From Arthrobacter sp. PM3 (GTDB lineage Bacteria; Actinomycetota; Actinomycetes; Actinomycetales; Micrococcaceae): a stretch of DNA of 64,000 bases. The stretch lies in contig NZ_CP022314.1 of the NCBI RefSeq assembly GCF_003352915.1, positions 531,397-595,396 of the forward strand, given 5' to 3'. Positions 18,617 to 27,604 of this stretch are shown here, piece by piece. Position 1 is the first letter of the stretch; each line of letters opens with the position of its first letter. The notes under the pieces are model-generated. The model did not search any database, was not told the origin of the DNA, and worked only from the letters and a program-made list of their open reading frames with translations. Position numbers and translations under genes: made by a program.

Positions 18617-20337
18617 TGACGGGCTTCGACGTCGTCGAGGCGTCCATCGCCCAACTGCGTGCCGCCCTGGAGTCCGGCCGGGCCAGCAGCGAGGAACTCA
18701 CCCGGGCCTACCTTGACCGCATCGATACGTACGACACCAGCGGCATCAAGCTGAACGCGCTCGTCGTCATGAACCCCGATGCGCTGAAGGAGGCCCGGGC
18801 CTCCGACGAGCGCCGGGCTGAAGGCAGGACGCTCGGCCCGCTGGACGGCATCCCGTACACGGCCAAGGACAGCTATCTGGCGAAGGGCCTCACCGCGGCA
18901 GCCGGTTCGCCTGCCTTCGAGCACCTCGTGGCACAGCGCGACGCGTTCACCATCGAACGCCTGCGGGCAGCCGGCGCGGTGCTGATCGGCCTGACCAATA
19001 TGCCGCCGATGGCCAACGGCGGCATGCAGCGCGGCGTCTACGGACGGGCCGAGAGCCCCTACAACGCCGATTTCCTCACGGCGGCATTCGGCTCCGGTTC
19101 CTCCAACGGGTCGGGAACCGCGACGGCGGCAAGCTTCGCGGCCTTCGGCCTCGGGGAGGAGACGTGGTCCAGCGGGCGTGCGCCGGCGTCGAACAACGCG
19201 CTGTGCGCGTACACGCCCTCGCGCGGGGTCATTTCCGTCCGCGGCAACTGGCCCCTGGTGCCCACTATGGATGTCGTGGTGCCGCACACGCGTTCCATGG
19301 CGGACCTGCTCGAAGTACTTGACGTGATCGTGGCCGACGACGCCAACACGCGCGGCGACTTCTGGCGTGTGCAGCCGTGGGTGGAGATCCCGGCCGCCTC
19401 GTCGCTGCGCCCGTCGTCCTACCCTGCGCTGGCGCCGGCAGATGCCCGCGCGGCACAGTCGGTATTGAAGGGCAAGCGGCTCGGCGTGCCGGCCATGTAC
19501 GTTAACGCCGACCCGGACGCCGGTACCGGAGAGACGCCCGGTATCGGCGGACAGACCGGCCGGCGCATCCACACCCGCGGCTCGGTGATGGAACTGTGGG
19601 AAGCGGCACGGCGCGATCTTGAGGCGGCCGGCGCCGAGGTTGTCCTGGTCGATTTTCCTGTCGTGTCCAACTACGAAGGGGACCGGCCCGGGGCACCCAC
19701 CATCGCCACGCGCGGCCTGGTGAGCCCGGAATACCTGCAGCGGGAAATCGTGGATCTCTCCGTCTGGGCCTGGGAAGACTTCCTCGCGGCAAACGGCGAC
19801 CCCGCACTGAACAGCCTGGCTGCCGTGGACGGCGCAACGATCTTCCCGCACCCGGACGGCGCGCTCCCGGACCGCTACACCGGCTTTGATGACGACATCG
19901 CCCACTACCCGGAACACATCCGCGAGCACGGTGCGCCATCATTGACGGACATCCCGCATCTGGAAGGCGGCCTGCGCGGGCTGGAAGAGACCCGCCGCGT
20001 TGACCTGGAGGACTGGATGGACAGGCTCGGACTCGACGCAGTGCTGTTCCCCGCCGCCGCGGACGTCGGACCTGCGGACATGGACGTCAACGAGGCCTCG
20101 GCCGATCTGGGCTGGCGCAACGGCGTCTGGGTCGCCAACGGCAACCTCGTGCCGCGACACCTGGGTATCCCGACCGTCACCGTGCCGATGGGCACCATGT
20201 CCGACACCGGCATGCCCGTGGGCCTGACCATCGCGGGCCGGGCCTACGACGACGTCGCCCTGCTGAGCCTGGCCGCGGCTTTTGAGGCAACGGGTTCGCG
20301 CCGGACCCCTCCCCCGCGGACGCCCCGTCTGGGCTGA
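18616..20337 (+). CDS. Amidase-signature (AS) family hydrolase
   Basis: 573 residues. The Ser-cisSer-Lys triad can be placed at K84 (YTAKDSYL), S162 (SGSSNGSG) and S186 (ETWSSGRAPAS); the 24-residue spacing of the serines matches the family. The usual GGS around the nucleophile reads SSG, a known variant subgroup. It is translationally coupled to agmatine deiminase, so N-carbamoylputrescine is a plausible substrate, although that step is normally done by an unrelated nitrilase-type amidase (AguB). The ATG at 18616 follows from the overlap. Confidence 0.85.
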   Translation: MTGFDVVEASIAQLRAALESGRASSEELTRAYLDRIDTYDTSGIKLNALVVMNPDALKEARASDERRAEGRTLGPLDGIPYTAKDSYLAKGLTAAAGSPAFEHLVAQRDAFTIERLRAAGAVLIGLTNMPPMANGGMQRGVYGRAESPYNADFLTAAFGSGSSNGSGTATAASFAAFGLGEETWSSGRAPASNNALCAYTPSRGVISVRGNWPLVPTMDVVVPHTRSMADLLEVLDVIVADDANTRGDFWRVQPWVEIPAASSLRPSSYPALAPADARAAQSVLKGKRLGVPAMYVNADPDAGTGETPGIGGQTGRRIHTRGSVMELWEAARRDLEAAGAEVVLVDFPVVSNYEGDRPGAPTIATRGLVSPEYLQREIVDLSVWAWEDFLAANGDPALNSLAAVDGATIFPHPDGALPDRYTGFDDDIAHYPEHIREHGAPSLTDIPHLEGGLRGLEETRRVDLEDWMDRLGLDAVLFPAAADVGPADMDVNEASADLGWRNGVWVANGNLVPRHLGIPTVTVPMGTMSDTGMPVGLTIAGRAYDDVALLSLAAAFEATGSRRTPPPRTPRLG

Positions 20338-20388
20338 GCCGCCCGGTCCGGCAACGAGATCAATCGCGCACCCCGGACCGTGCGCCAA

Positions 20389-20418
20389 AAGGCGCCCCGG
20401 CATATGCCGGGGCGCCTT
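20389..20418. terminator. 30-bp perfect palindromic terminator
   Basis: Bases 20389-20418 form a perfect palindrome with a GGCGCCCCGG core arm and CATATG centre, flanked by AAAA upstream and TTCT downstream. It lies between the convergent amidase and TetR genes and would terminate in both directions. Confidence 0.85.
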
Positions 20419-20468
20419 CTGCGTCGGGGACCGACGCACCGGACCTGTTCTTCGACCGCAGTTAGGTT

Positions 20469-21062
20469 TCAGCTCCTGCCGGCGACGGCGGAACCATGTG
20501 CGGCGGTGAGTGAGTTGATCGCCGTCGTCACCAGTGAACGCGCGTGATCCGTGCTGATGAACCCGTTGAGCCAGCGGCCGGAGATCCCTTCCACCAAACA
20601 GGTGAGGATCTCCGCGGTGACGGCGGCCTCCTCCTGGCTCGTCCCGTCGGTGGCGGCCACCAGGGCGCGGGCGATCTCCCGGTTCCACTCCGCCGTTGTC
20701 CGGGAAAGCGGTTCCGCCAGTTCCTGTTCGAAGATGGAGCAGGCCCGGAGCTCGTTCCACGCCACCGAATTCCGGCGGACGTCGACGTCGTCCTTGATCT
20801 CGTCCAGGAGCAGGTGCCTGAAGTGCCGGGCGGGGTCGCCGGCTTCGGGGGACGCGGGGGCGGCGTCGTCCTTGCCCACCTGCTTGTTGATGTGGTCAAG
20901 CGTCGCGGCAAGCAGGCCGGCCCGGTCGGTGAAGTGGTAGTACAGGAGGCCTGGTGAAACTCCGGCCTCGGCAGCCACATCATTGACCCGCATTCCGCGG
21001 ACGCCGCTCCTGGCGATGCACGTCGTGGCGGCGTTGAGGATCCTGGCTAGTTTTTCACTCAT
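20469..21062 (-). CDS. TetR-family regulator, co-transcribed with NCS1 permease
   Basis: 197 residues from ATG 21062, overlapping the permease stop by 8 nt. HTH at about 8-50 (ILNAATTCIARSGVRGMRVNDVAAEAGVSPGLLYYHFTDRAGLL). The ligand domain contains LVEGISGRWLNGFIS. As the second gene of the operon it probably provides feedback control through the palindrome at 22624-22641 in the operon promoter. Longer in-frame extensions upstream are unlikely because they run through the permease gene. Confidence 0.87.
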   Translation of the reverse strand: MSEKLARILNAATTCIARSGVRGMRVNDVAAEAGVSPGLLYYHFTDRAGLLAATLDHINKQVGKDDAAPASPEAGDPARHFRHLLLDEIKDDVDVRRNSVAWNELRACSIFEQELAEPLSRTTAEWNREIARALVAATDGTSQEEAAVTAEILTCLVEGISGRWLNGFISTDHARSLVTTAINSLTAAHGSAVAGRS

Positions 21063-22569
21063 GGTTTGACAGTAATACGTCCTCAGCTTCAGCCTGAGCC
21101 GGCTCCACCGCAGCAGCGGTTTCGGGCCACAGCCGCAGGGCCAGCAGGTAACCTGCCGCTGCGACGATCGTGGATCCGAGGAAGCTGAGGTCGATTCCCC
21201 CGGCGAGCTGCGAGAGCGGGCCGGTATACAGGGACGTGTCGGTGGCCAGCAGACCGAAGACCGATCCGATGGCCCAGGGAGCGACGGCACGCAGGTTCCA
21301 GCCGTTGTTGAACCAGTACCGGCCGCGGGGGCCGTTCGCGCGGAACAGCTGGAGGTCCCCGGCGTGGTACTTGCCGCGGCGGGCGATCAGGAAACCCAGG
21401 ACGTTGATGGCCACCCAGGGGCCGGCGAATCCGTTGAGCACCAGCGTCATGGCGGTGATGGAGTCCACGGCGTTGAACACGAAGACGCCAAGGTACAGCA
21501 GGCCGACGGCGATCACCGACGTGATGAGCGTGGTGTGGATGCGGCGCAGCCGCGGGAAGAGGGCTTCGAGGTCCAGCCCGCTGGCGTAGAGATTGAGTAC
21601 CCCCTGGCCGAGTCCGCCGGCCAGCGCGATGATCAGGATGGGCAGCAGATACCAGACCGGCGCGGCGCGCACTAGGTCCGCAACGTAGGAGCCGCCGAGC
21701 TCCGGAATCGCCGCGGCCGTGAAGGCGCCGAAGAGGGCCGTGACAAAAAGCCCCAGGAACACGCCGAGGCAGGTGGCGCCAGCCACGGAACGGTCCGAGT
21801 GTCGCTTTCGAGAGACGCGCCGGCTGTAGTCGCCCAGGGTGGGCGCGTAGGACAGCGGACCTCCGACGGAAATGACGGCGGCCAGGATCCAGGTGGGCCA
21901 GAAATCGCCCAGAAGGTAGTCGGTGTGGGCGGAGGTTGGGCTGAACGTGGGGGCGAAGGCGACGACGCCGAGGAGCAGCAGAATGCCGACCACCGGGGCG
22001 ACGAATCTCTGCATCGCCACCACCGTGCCGTGGCCGAAGAGCGCCACCAGGACGATTTCCACGGAGATCACGGCGTAGCCGATGGCCAAGGTGGTGCCGT
22101 CGACGGGCACGCCCAGCAACCGCTCGGCGGCGGCAACCAGCGCGTCGCCCGAGGTCCAGACGGCGATGGCGGCGTAGGCCAGCGCGAACAGCAGTGTCAA
22201 TGCCGAGCCGATCAACCTTCCGCGCGTGCCGAAGTGCGCGGCGCTGGAAACGGTGTTGTTGGTCCCGGTCCGCGGTCCCAGGAGTGCCATCGGGCCAATC
22301 AGGGCCGTACCGACGATGAGGCCGGCCAGACTGGCCGTCACTGCCCCAATGAAGTTCAGGCCGAAGGTTATGGGAAGCCAGCCGAAAACGATGACAGAGA
22401 AGGCGAAGTTGCCGCCGAAGAAGACGGTGAACAGGTTCCGGGGGCGGGAGGTGCGTTGTTCGTCGGGAATGAGTTCAATGCCGGCCGACTCGATGCGGCC
22501 AAAACGGTCCTTGTGCGCGGATGCGGCACCGGCGGGATCCGCGTCTTTGCGAATGCGCGTGCTGATCAT
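21055..22569 (-). CDS. NCS1-family nucleobase/hydantoin/allantoin-type permease
   Basis: 504 residues, about 12 membrane helices. Family signs are FGRIESAGIELIPDEQRTSRPRNLFTVFFGGNFAFSVIVFGWLP at the N-terminus and LSYAPTLGDYSRRV. Start at ATG 22569 with AAAGG upstream; an earlier in-frame start adds an implausible His-rich leader. It imports a nitrogenous ring compound such as cytosine, a purine, allantoin or hydantoin by cation symport. The neighbouring deiminase/amidase operon suggests a shared nitrogen-scavenging theme but not the substrate. Confidence 0.88.
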   Translation of the reverse strand: MISTRIRKDADPAGAASAHKDRFGRIESAGIELIPDEQRTSRPRNLFTVFFGGNFAFSVIVFGWLPITFGLNFIGAVTASLAGLIVGTALIGPMALLGPRTGTNNTVSSAAHFGTRGRLIGSALTLLFALAYAAIAVWTSGDALVAAAERLLGVPVDGTTLAIGYAVISVEIVLVALFGHGTVVAMQRFVAPVVGILLLLGVVAFAPTFSPTSAHTDYLLGDFWPTWILAAVISVGGPLSYAPTLGDYSRRVSRKRHSDRSVAGATCLGVFLGLFVTALFGAFTAAAIPELGGSYVADLVRAAPVWYLLPILIIALAGGLGQGVLNLYASGLDLEALFPRLRRIHTTLITSVIAVGLLYLGVFVFNAVDSITAMTLVLNGFAGPWVAINVLGFLIARRGKYHAGDLQLFRANGPRGRYWFNNGWNLRAVAPWAIGSVFGLLATDTSLYTGPLSQLAGGIDLSFLGSTIVAAAGYLLALRLWPETAAAVEPAQAEAEDVLLSNHE

Positions 22570-22623
22570 GGCAAGCCTTTCGTGAGCTACATCATGGTGA
22601 TGCATTGCATCAACCATAAGTTC

Positions 22624-22641
22624 TGACTGAATTTTCAGTCA
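22624..22641. promoter_or_regulatory. TetR-type operator upstream of the NCS1 permease
   Basis: TGACTGAATTTTCAGTCA has perfect 8-bp arms around TT. It is 55 bp upstream of the permease start, in an AT-rich promoter stretch that reads TTGACTGAAAATTCAG on the minus strand, so the palindrome overlaps a TTGACT -35-like element. The TetR gene of this operon is the likely ligand. Confidence 0.6.
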
Positions 22642-22681
22642 ATCCATTCCGTCGCACAAGCTTCCAGTTTTGGCCTGGCTG

Positions 22682-24670
22682 CTATCCGGTTCCCGCGGGT
22701 CCGCGTGCCTCCTGCGGTGTCCGGTCCCGCAGCCACGGGATCAGGCCGCCGGCGAGGAGCATCTCAATCTGGCGTGGCGAGAGGTTGTGCCGGACGGCGT
22801 AGTCCTCGTTCCGGGTCCGGTTGCGCACGTGGATGTTGTTTCCTGTCACGAGGGCGTCCCGCAGCCCTGTCAGCAGGAGCACATCGCCTTGCCGGATGCG
22901 GTCGTGATCGCCCGCATCCGCGAACTCCAGCGCCAGCACCCCGAAGTTGGCCAGGTTCTGCCAGTGGATTCGCGCGAAGGAGACGGCCAGCACCACCCGC
23001 AACCCGAGGAACCGTGGCGTGATGGCGGCGTGCTCCCGCGAGGACCCCTGGCCGTAGTTCGCGCCGGCAACCACCATGTGGCCGGACGTGTCCCGGGTCC
23101 CGCGGGCCCGTTCGGGATAGGTTTCGTCGATTTGGGCGAAGGTGAATTCGGCCAGCTTCGGGATGTTGCTGCGGTAGGGCAAGGCGCGCGCCCCGGCCTG
23201 CAGGATCTCGTCGGTGGAGACGTCATCACCCAGGGCCAGCGCGACGGGCGCCTCGATCCGGTCGGCGAGCGGTTCGAACACCGGGAGCGAGGCGATGTTT
23301 TCACCCTTGACCAGGGTCACCCGGGCGGCTTCCTCCGGAGGCAGCGGCTCCTCCAGCATCGAGGTGTTCACGTTCGACACCGCGGGCAGGTCGAGCGCGG
23401 GATACTCCAAACCGAACAGTCCCGTCAGGTCCCTGGGGTCGGTGATCGTTCCCGTCAGGGCGGCGGCCGCCGCCGTCTCGGGTGAACACAGGTATACCGA
23501 GTCTTCCTCGGTACCGGAACGGCCCGGAAAATTGCGCGGCATGGTGCGCAGGCTGTTGGTCCCGTGCGCCGGCGCCTGGCCCATCCCGATGCAGCCCATG
23601 CAGCCGGTCTGATGCAGCCGTGCACCCGCACGGATCAGGTCAAAAGTGGCACCCATTTTCGTCAGGTCCTGCAGGATCTGCCGCGAACTTGGATTGACGT
23701 CGAACGACACCCCGGGGTGGGACTGCCGTCCCTTGACGATGGCGGCCACAATCGCGAAGTCCCGCAGCCCGGGATTCGCTGATGAGCCGATCACCACCTG
23801 CGCCACCGGCCTCCCCGCGACCTCCCGAACCGGGACCACATTTCCCGGCGAACTGGGGAGCGCGATGAGCGGCTCGATCGCGGAGAGGTCGATCTCCTCG
23901 GTCACATCGTAGGTGGCGTCGGCATCGGCAAGGAGCTCGGTGAAGCCGCCTTCCCGCTGCTCGGACCGCAGGAACGCCCAGACCTGGTCATCGGCCGGGA
24001 AGACCGTGCTGGTCGCCCCCAGTTCGGCGCCCATGTTTGCGATCACATGCCGGTCCATCGCGGTCAGCGTCGCCAGCCCGGGACCAAAGTACTCAAGGAT
24101 CCGGTTCTTGCCGCCCTTCACCCCGTGCCGGCGCAGCATTTCGAGAATGACGTCCTTGGCGCTCGTCCACGGCGGCAGACTACCGGTGAGCCGCACGCCC
24201 CAGATCTCCGGCATCTTGAGGTAGAGCGGCTCACCCGCAATGGCCGCGGCCACCTCGGTGCCGCCGACGCCGATGGCGAGCATCCCGAGCGAACCCGCAG
24301 CCGGGGTGTGGCTGTCCGCGCCGACCAAGGTCTTGCCCGGCACGCCGAAACGCTGCATGTGGGTCGGATGGGACACCCCGTTGCCGGCCTTCGAATACCA
24401 CAGGCCGAACCGGCGACACGCGGACCGAAGAAAATCATGGTCCTCGGCGTTCCTGCTGTCGGCCTGCAACAGGTTGTGGTCGACGTACTGCACGGACACT
24501 TCGGCGCGTGTCCGGTCGAGCCCGAGCGCTTCCAGTTCAAGCATGACCAGGGTTCCGGTCGCATCCTGGGTCAGTGTCTGGTCGACGCGCAGACCGATCT
24601 CAGACCCCGGAATCATGCCGCCCGTCACCAGATGGGACGCGATGAGCTTCTGCGCGACGTTGTATGCCAC
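22682..24670 (-). CDS. Aconitase-superfamily hydratase (Aquifex-type, ~660 residues)
   Basis: 662 residues from GTG 24670, preceded by AAGGA. The [4Fe-4S] ligands are visible in LHQTGCMGCIGMGQ (two Cys) and VYLCSPETAAA. Substrate-loop motifs are LVGADSHTPAAGSLGMLAIGVGG and GANYGQGSSREHAAITPRFLG in the C-terminal swivelling domain. The length matches the compact single-chain putative aconitase family rather than the ~900-residue AcnA that actinobacteria use in the TCA cycle, so the substrate may be citrate/isocitrate or a homologous acid. It stands alone with no leuCD partner. Confidence 0.88.
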   Translation of the reverse strand: MAYNVAQKLIASHLVTGGMIPGSEIGLRVDQTLTQDATGTLVMLELEALGLDRTRAEVSVQYVDHNLLQADSRNAEDHDFLRSACRRFGLWYSKAGNGVSHPTHMQRFGVPGKTLVGADSHTPAAGSLGMLAIGVGGTEVAAAIAGEPLYLKMPEIWGVRLTGSLPPWTSAKDVILEMLRRHGVKGGKNRILEYFGPGLATLTAMDRHVIANMGAELGATSTVFPADDQVWAFLRSEQREGGFTELLADADATYDVTEEIDLSAIEPLIALPSSPGNVVPVREVAGRPVAQVVIGSSANPGLRDFAIVAAIVKGRQSHPGVSFDVNPSSRQILQDLTKMGATFDLIRAGARLHQTGCMGCIGMGQAPAHGTNSLRTMPRNFPGRSGTEEDSVYLCSPETAAAAALTGTITDPRDLTGLFGLEYPALDLPAVSNVNTSMLEEPLPPEEAARVTLVKGENIASLPVFEPLADRIEAPVALALGDDVSTDEILQAGARALPYRSNIPKLAEFTFAQIDETYPERARGTRDTSGHMVVAGANYGQGSSREHAAITPRFLGLRVVLAVSFARIHWQNLANFGVLALEFADAGDHDRIRQGDVLLLTGLRDALVTGNNIHVRNRTRNEDYAVRHNLSPRQIEMLLAGGLIPWLRDRTPQEARGPAGTG

Positions 24671-24823
24671 GATGGATTTCCTTAACTCAAGGGCGATGAG
24701 CAACCCCGAGCCAACAACGAACCGGCCGCCGGGGCAGTCCCTTACTCCAAAACTAGCCCCCTCCATGCGGCGGGAACAGACACCGGCTCCCATTGATCCC
24801 GCAGGACCAGTGACAAAAGCACG

Positions 24824-24857
24824 GCGGACGACGGCGGGAACTCCCGCCGTCGTCCGC
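24824..24857. terminator. Strong perfect hairpin, shares arms with the one at 11442
   Basis: 16-bp arms, GCGGACGACGGCGGGA (24824-24839) and TCCCGCCGTCGTCCGC (24842-24857), with ACAAAAGC before it. The inner 13 bp equal those of the hairpin at 11442-11470. It lies in the 308-bp divergent gap between the aconitase and VanY-like genes, where no convergent transcripts need stopping, so it may be a repeat element or an attenuator. Apart from this and the repeat at 24893, I see nothing else in the gap. Confidence 0.6.
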
Positions 24858-24892
24858 ATGCGTCGGGTGCATCTGGGGCCCGGACATTCTCG

Positions 24893-24934
24893 CCGAGTCA
24901 GCACGGACCCTCGACTCGGGCCGTGCTGACTCGG
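24893..24934. repeat. 14-bp inverted repeat upstream of VanY-like gene
   Basis: CCGAGTCAGCACGG (24893-24906) and CCGTGCTGACTCGG (24921-24934) are perfect arms around a 14-nt loop. The loop contains CGACTCGG, related to the arm sequence. It ends 44 nt before the GTG of the peptidase gene, so it could be a leader hairpin or an operator. Confidence 0.55.
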
Positions 24935-24978
24935 TAAAGTTCCGCCAACTGTTCCGGATAGTTTTCCTGGAGGCGACG

Positions 24979-25662
24979 GTGCTCAAGAGAACGGTACTCA
25001 GAAGAATCAGCAGGATGACAGGTGCCGTGGCGGGCCTGGTGCTTGCGCTCGGCATGGCGTCCCCTTCGGTGCCGGCAGTTGCCGCGACCGGCTACGACAT
25101 CGATTCCGCCTCCAGCCTGCAGGTGGTGGTCAACAAGCACAGACCCCTGAACCCGGCGTCGTACGTGCCGTCGCAGCTGGTCCGGGTCCAAGGCGAACTG
25201 TTGCAGGCGCAGGCCGCGAACGCCTATAAACAGTTCTCCAAAGCCGCCAAGGCCGCCGGGGTGAACGTCATCCCGATCAGCGGCTACCGTTCGTACAGCC
25301 AGCAGGCCAGCCTCTATAACAGCTACGTGAACCAATACGGACAGGCGACGGCGGATACCATCGCCGCCAGGCCCGGGTACAGCGAACACCAGACCGGCCT
25401 GGCGATCGACATCGGCAACGCCAGCGGAACGTGTGCCCTGGAAGCCTGCTTCGCCACGACACCGGCCGGCATGTGGGCCGCCCAGCATGGCCGGGAGTAC
25501 GGTTTCATCATTCGCTATCCGGACGGTGCCGACGCCATCACCGGCTACACCTACGAACCATGGCATCTGCGCTACGTGGGACCGGCCCTCGCCGGAAAAA
25601 TCACCGGCAGCATGACCCTCGAGGGCTACTTCGGCCTGGAAGCGGCCCCGGGCTACCTCTGA
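24979..25662 (+). CDS. Secreted D-alanyl-D-alanine carboxypeptidase (VanY/M15B family)
   Basis: 227 residues. A Sec signal peptide covers about 1-37 (basic start, VAGLVLALGMAS, VPAVAA cleavage region). The LAS/M15 zinc motif is SEHQTGLAID (H137, D144), and the catalytic/zinc pair EPWH gives E193 and H196. VPISGYRSYSQQASLYNSY is also typical. It trims the D-Ala terminus of peptidoglycan stem peptides outside the membrane. It starts at GTG 24979 with TGGAGG upstream and is monocistronic, with a hairpin behind it. Confidence 0.92.
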   Translation: MLKRTVLRRISRMTGAVAGLVLALGMASPSVPAVAATGYDIDSASSLQVVVNKHRPLNPASYVPSQLVRVQGELLQAQAANAYKQFSKAAKAAGVNVIPISGYRSYSQQASLYNSYVNQYGQATADTIAARPGYSEHQTGLAIDIGNASGTCALEACFATTPAGMWAAQHGREYGFIIRYPDGADAITGYTYEPWHLRYVGPALAGKITGSMTLEGYFGLEAAPGYL

Positions 25663-25733
25663 CAGCGGGCTACCTCTAATAGGGCTCCCGGGGCCAGCGG
25701 ACCAAACCGGGACTTCATTTATTTTCACGACAC

Positions 25734-25758
25734 GGGCCCTGCCGCGCACGCAGGGCCC
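25734..25758 (+). terminator. Terminator after VanY-like gene
   Basis: GGGCCCTGC (25734-25742) and GCAGGGCCC (25750-25758) form a 9-bp GC stem with a 7-nt loop, followed by CGTCTTCGT. It is 72 nt after the stop codon and before the etf operon. Confidence 0.7.
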
Positions 25759-25830
25759 CGTCTTCGTAGACTCAATGGTGATTCGCCATGTCTCCGCCGT
25801 GGCGACATGCCGCCACAGGAAGAGCCGTCG

Positions 25831-26607
25831 ATGAAGATTGTCGTTTTAGTGAAGGAAGTCCCGGACACGTACGGGGACCGAAAACTGAACCTGGAAACGG
25901 GCCTCGCCGATCGGGATGCCAGCGAAACAGTCATTGACGAGATCGGTGAGCGGTCCCTGGAGCTGGCCCTGACGTACGCCGACGCCAACGAGGGCACCGA
26001 CGTCGCCGTCCTCTCCGCGGCACCCGAAAGTGCCACGGCAACCATCCGCAAGGGGCTGGCGATGGGCGCGGCGAGCGCCACCCACGTCTGCGACGACGCG
26101 CTGCGGGGTGCGGACCTTGGCCTGACTGCCGAAACCCTGGCAGCGGCGATCCGCCGCATGGGCTTTGACCTGGTGATCACCGGCAATGTCTCCACCGACG
26201 GATCGGCCGGCATGATGCCCGCGATGCTTGCTGAACTGCTCGACGTACCCCACGCCACCGGCCTCAGCTCCGTCCAGATCAGCGACGGCGCCGTCTCCGG
26301 CACCAGGCCGGTCGAATCCGGCGTCCAGACGGTGTCGGCAGACCTGCCGGCGGTCATTTCGATTACTGAAGCCCTCCCGGGGCCGCGGTTCCCCAACTTC
26401 AAAGGCATCATGGCGGCGAAGAAGAAGCCCCTTGAGGTGCTGACCCTCGCCGACCTCGGGATCTCGGCCGAAGACCCGGACGCGGCCCGGTCGATCATGC
26501 TGACGGTTGCGGAGAAGCCGCCGCGCGCGGCGGGCGTGAAGATCGTAGACGAGGGCGACGCCGGCGAGAAGCTCGCCGACTTCCTGGTAGAGAACCGACT
26601 GGCGTAA
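25831..26607 (+). CDS. etfB: Electron transfer flavoprotein beta subunit
   Basis: 258 residues from ATG 25831 (AGGAAG upstream), beginning [20 protein letters not shown] as ETF beta proteins do. The AMP-binding-type motif [23 protein letters not shown] is present. With EtfA it forms a soluble heterodimer that collects electrons from flavin dehydrogenases. It heads a three-gene operon etfB-etfA-cytochrome b. Confidence 0.93.
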   Translation: MKIVVLVKEVPDTYGDRKLNLETGLADRDASETVIDEIGERSLELALTYADANEGTDVAVLSAAPESATATIRKGLAMGAASATHVCDDALRGADLGLTAETLAAAIRRMGFDLVITGNVSTDGSAGMMPAMLAELLDVPHATGLSSVQISDGAVSGTRPVESGVQTVSADLPAVISITEALPGPRFPNFKGIMAAKKKPLEVLTLADLGISAEDPDAARSIMLTVAEKPPRAAGVKIVDEGDAGEKLADFLVENRLA

Positions 26608-26618
26608 GGAGCAACGAC

Positions 26619-27602
26619 ATGACTGAATATCCTCGTGACGCGATCCTCGTCGTCGTCGAAACCGGGGCTTCCGGTGAACTTGAAAAGGCTGCGGCCGGGC
26701 TCTTCGGTGCTGCCGCCGCGGTGGGCACGCCCGTTGCTCTGGTCCTGGCCGCGCCCGACGCCGGGAGCGCCGCCGCCGCGGAGGCCGCAGCCCTTGGTGC
26801 TGCCCACGTCCTGATCGCGGAGACTGCGGATCCGTCCGCGCTCGGGGTGCCGGGCGTGGACGCGCTGGCCGCCGCCGCGGAGCAGGTGCAGCCGGACGCG
26901 ATCCTGATTTCGCACTCGGTCAACGGGCGCGACCTCGCGGGCCGGTACGCCGCCCGTTCGCGGGCGGCGGTTTCCGTCGATGCGGTCGGTGTCTCACGCG
27001 ACGACGAGGGCGTGGTGGCCCACCACTCCGTCTACGGCGGCGCATACAACGTCACGTCCACGGCAACGTTCGGGGCGCCGGTCATCACCGTCCGCCAGGG
27101 CTCCATCGAGGCGCGCGCCACGGCCCAGCCACCGGCGTCGGAGACCCTGGCGGTGACGCCCTCCGGGAAGCGGTCCGCCCGGATCGACGCGTTCGAGGAG
27201 GCGGCCGCCACCACGGCACGGCCGGAGCTGCGGGGCGCCGCGAAGGTTGTCGCGGGCGGCCGGGGCCTCGGGTCGGAGGAACAGTTCGCCCTGGTCGGGC
27301 AGCTCGCCGACACGCTCGGTGCCGCCGTCGGCGCGTCGCGGGCCGCCGTGGACGCGGGCTATATTCCGCAGGCGCACCAGGTGGGCCAGACCGGCGTGTC
27401 CGTGTCGTCCCAGCTGTACATCGCGCTGGGCATTTCCGGCGCGATCCAGCACCGGGCAGGCATGCAGACCGCCAAAACGATCGTCGCCATCAACAAGGAT
27501 GCCGACGCGCCGATCTTCGAGATCGCCGACTTTGGTGTGGTCGGTGACCTCTTCCAGGTGGTCCCCCAGCTGATCAGCGCGCTCGAGGCCCGGAAGAAGT
27601 AG
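26619..27602 (+). CDS. etfA: Electron transfer flavoprotein alpha subunit
   Basis: 327 residues. The C-terminal FAD domain is clear: [61 protein letters not shown] and [17 protein letters not shown]. The N-terminal domain is Ala-rich and degenerate. It is encoded 11 nt after etfB and 2 nt before the cytochrome b gene. Confidence 0.93.
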   Translation: MTEYPRDAILVVVETGASGELEKAAAGLFGAAAAVGTPVALVLAAPDAGSAAAAEAAALGAAHVLIAETADPSALGVPGVDALAAAAEQVQPDAILISHSVNGRDLAGRYAARSRAAVSVDAVGVSRDDEGVVAHHSVYGGAYNVTSTATFGAPVITVRQGSIEARATAQPPASETLAVTPSGKRSARIDAFEEAAATTARPELRGAAKVVAGGRGLGSEEQFALVGQLADTLGAAVGASRAAVDAGYIPQAHQVGQTGVSVSSQLYIALGISGAIQHRAGMQTAKTIVAINKDADAPIFEIADFGVVGDLFQVVPQLISALEARKK

Positions 27603-27604
27603 CG

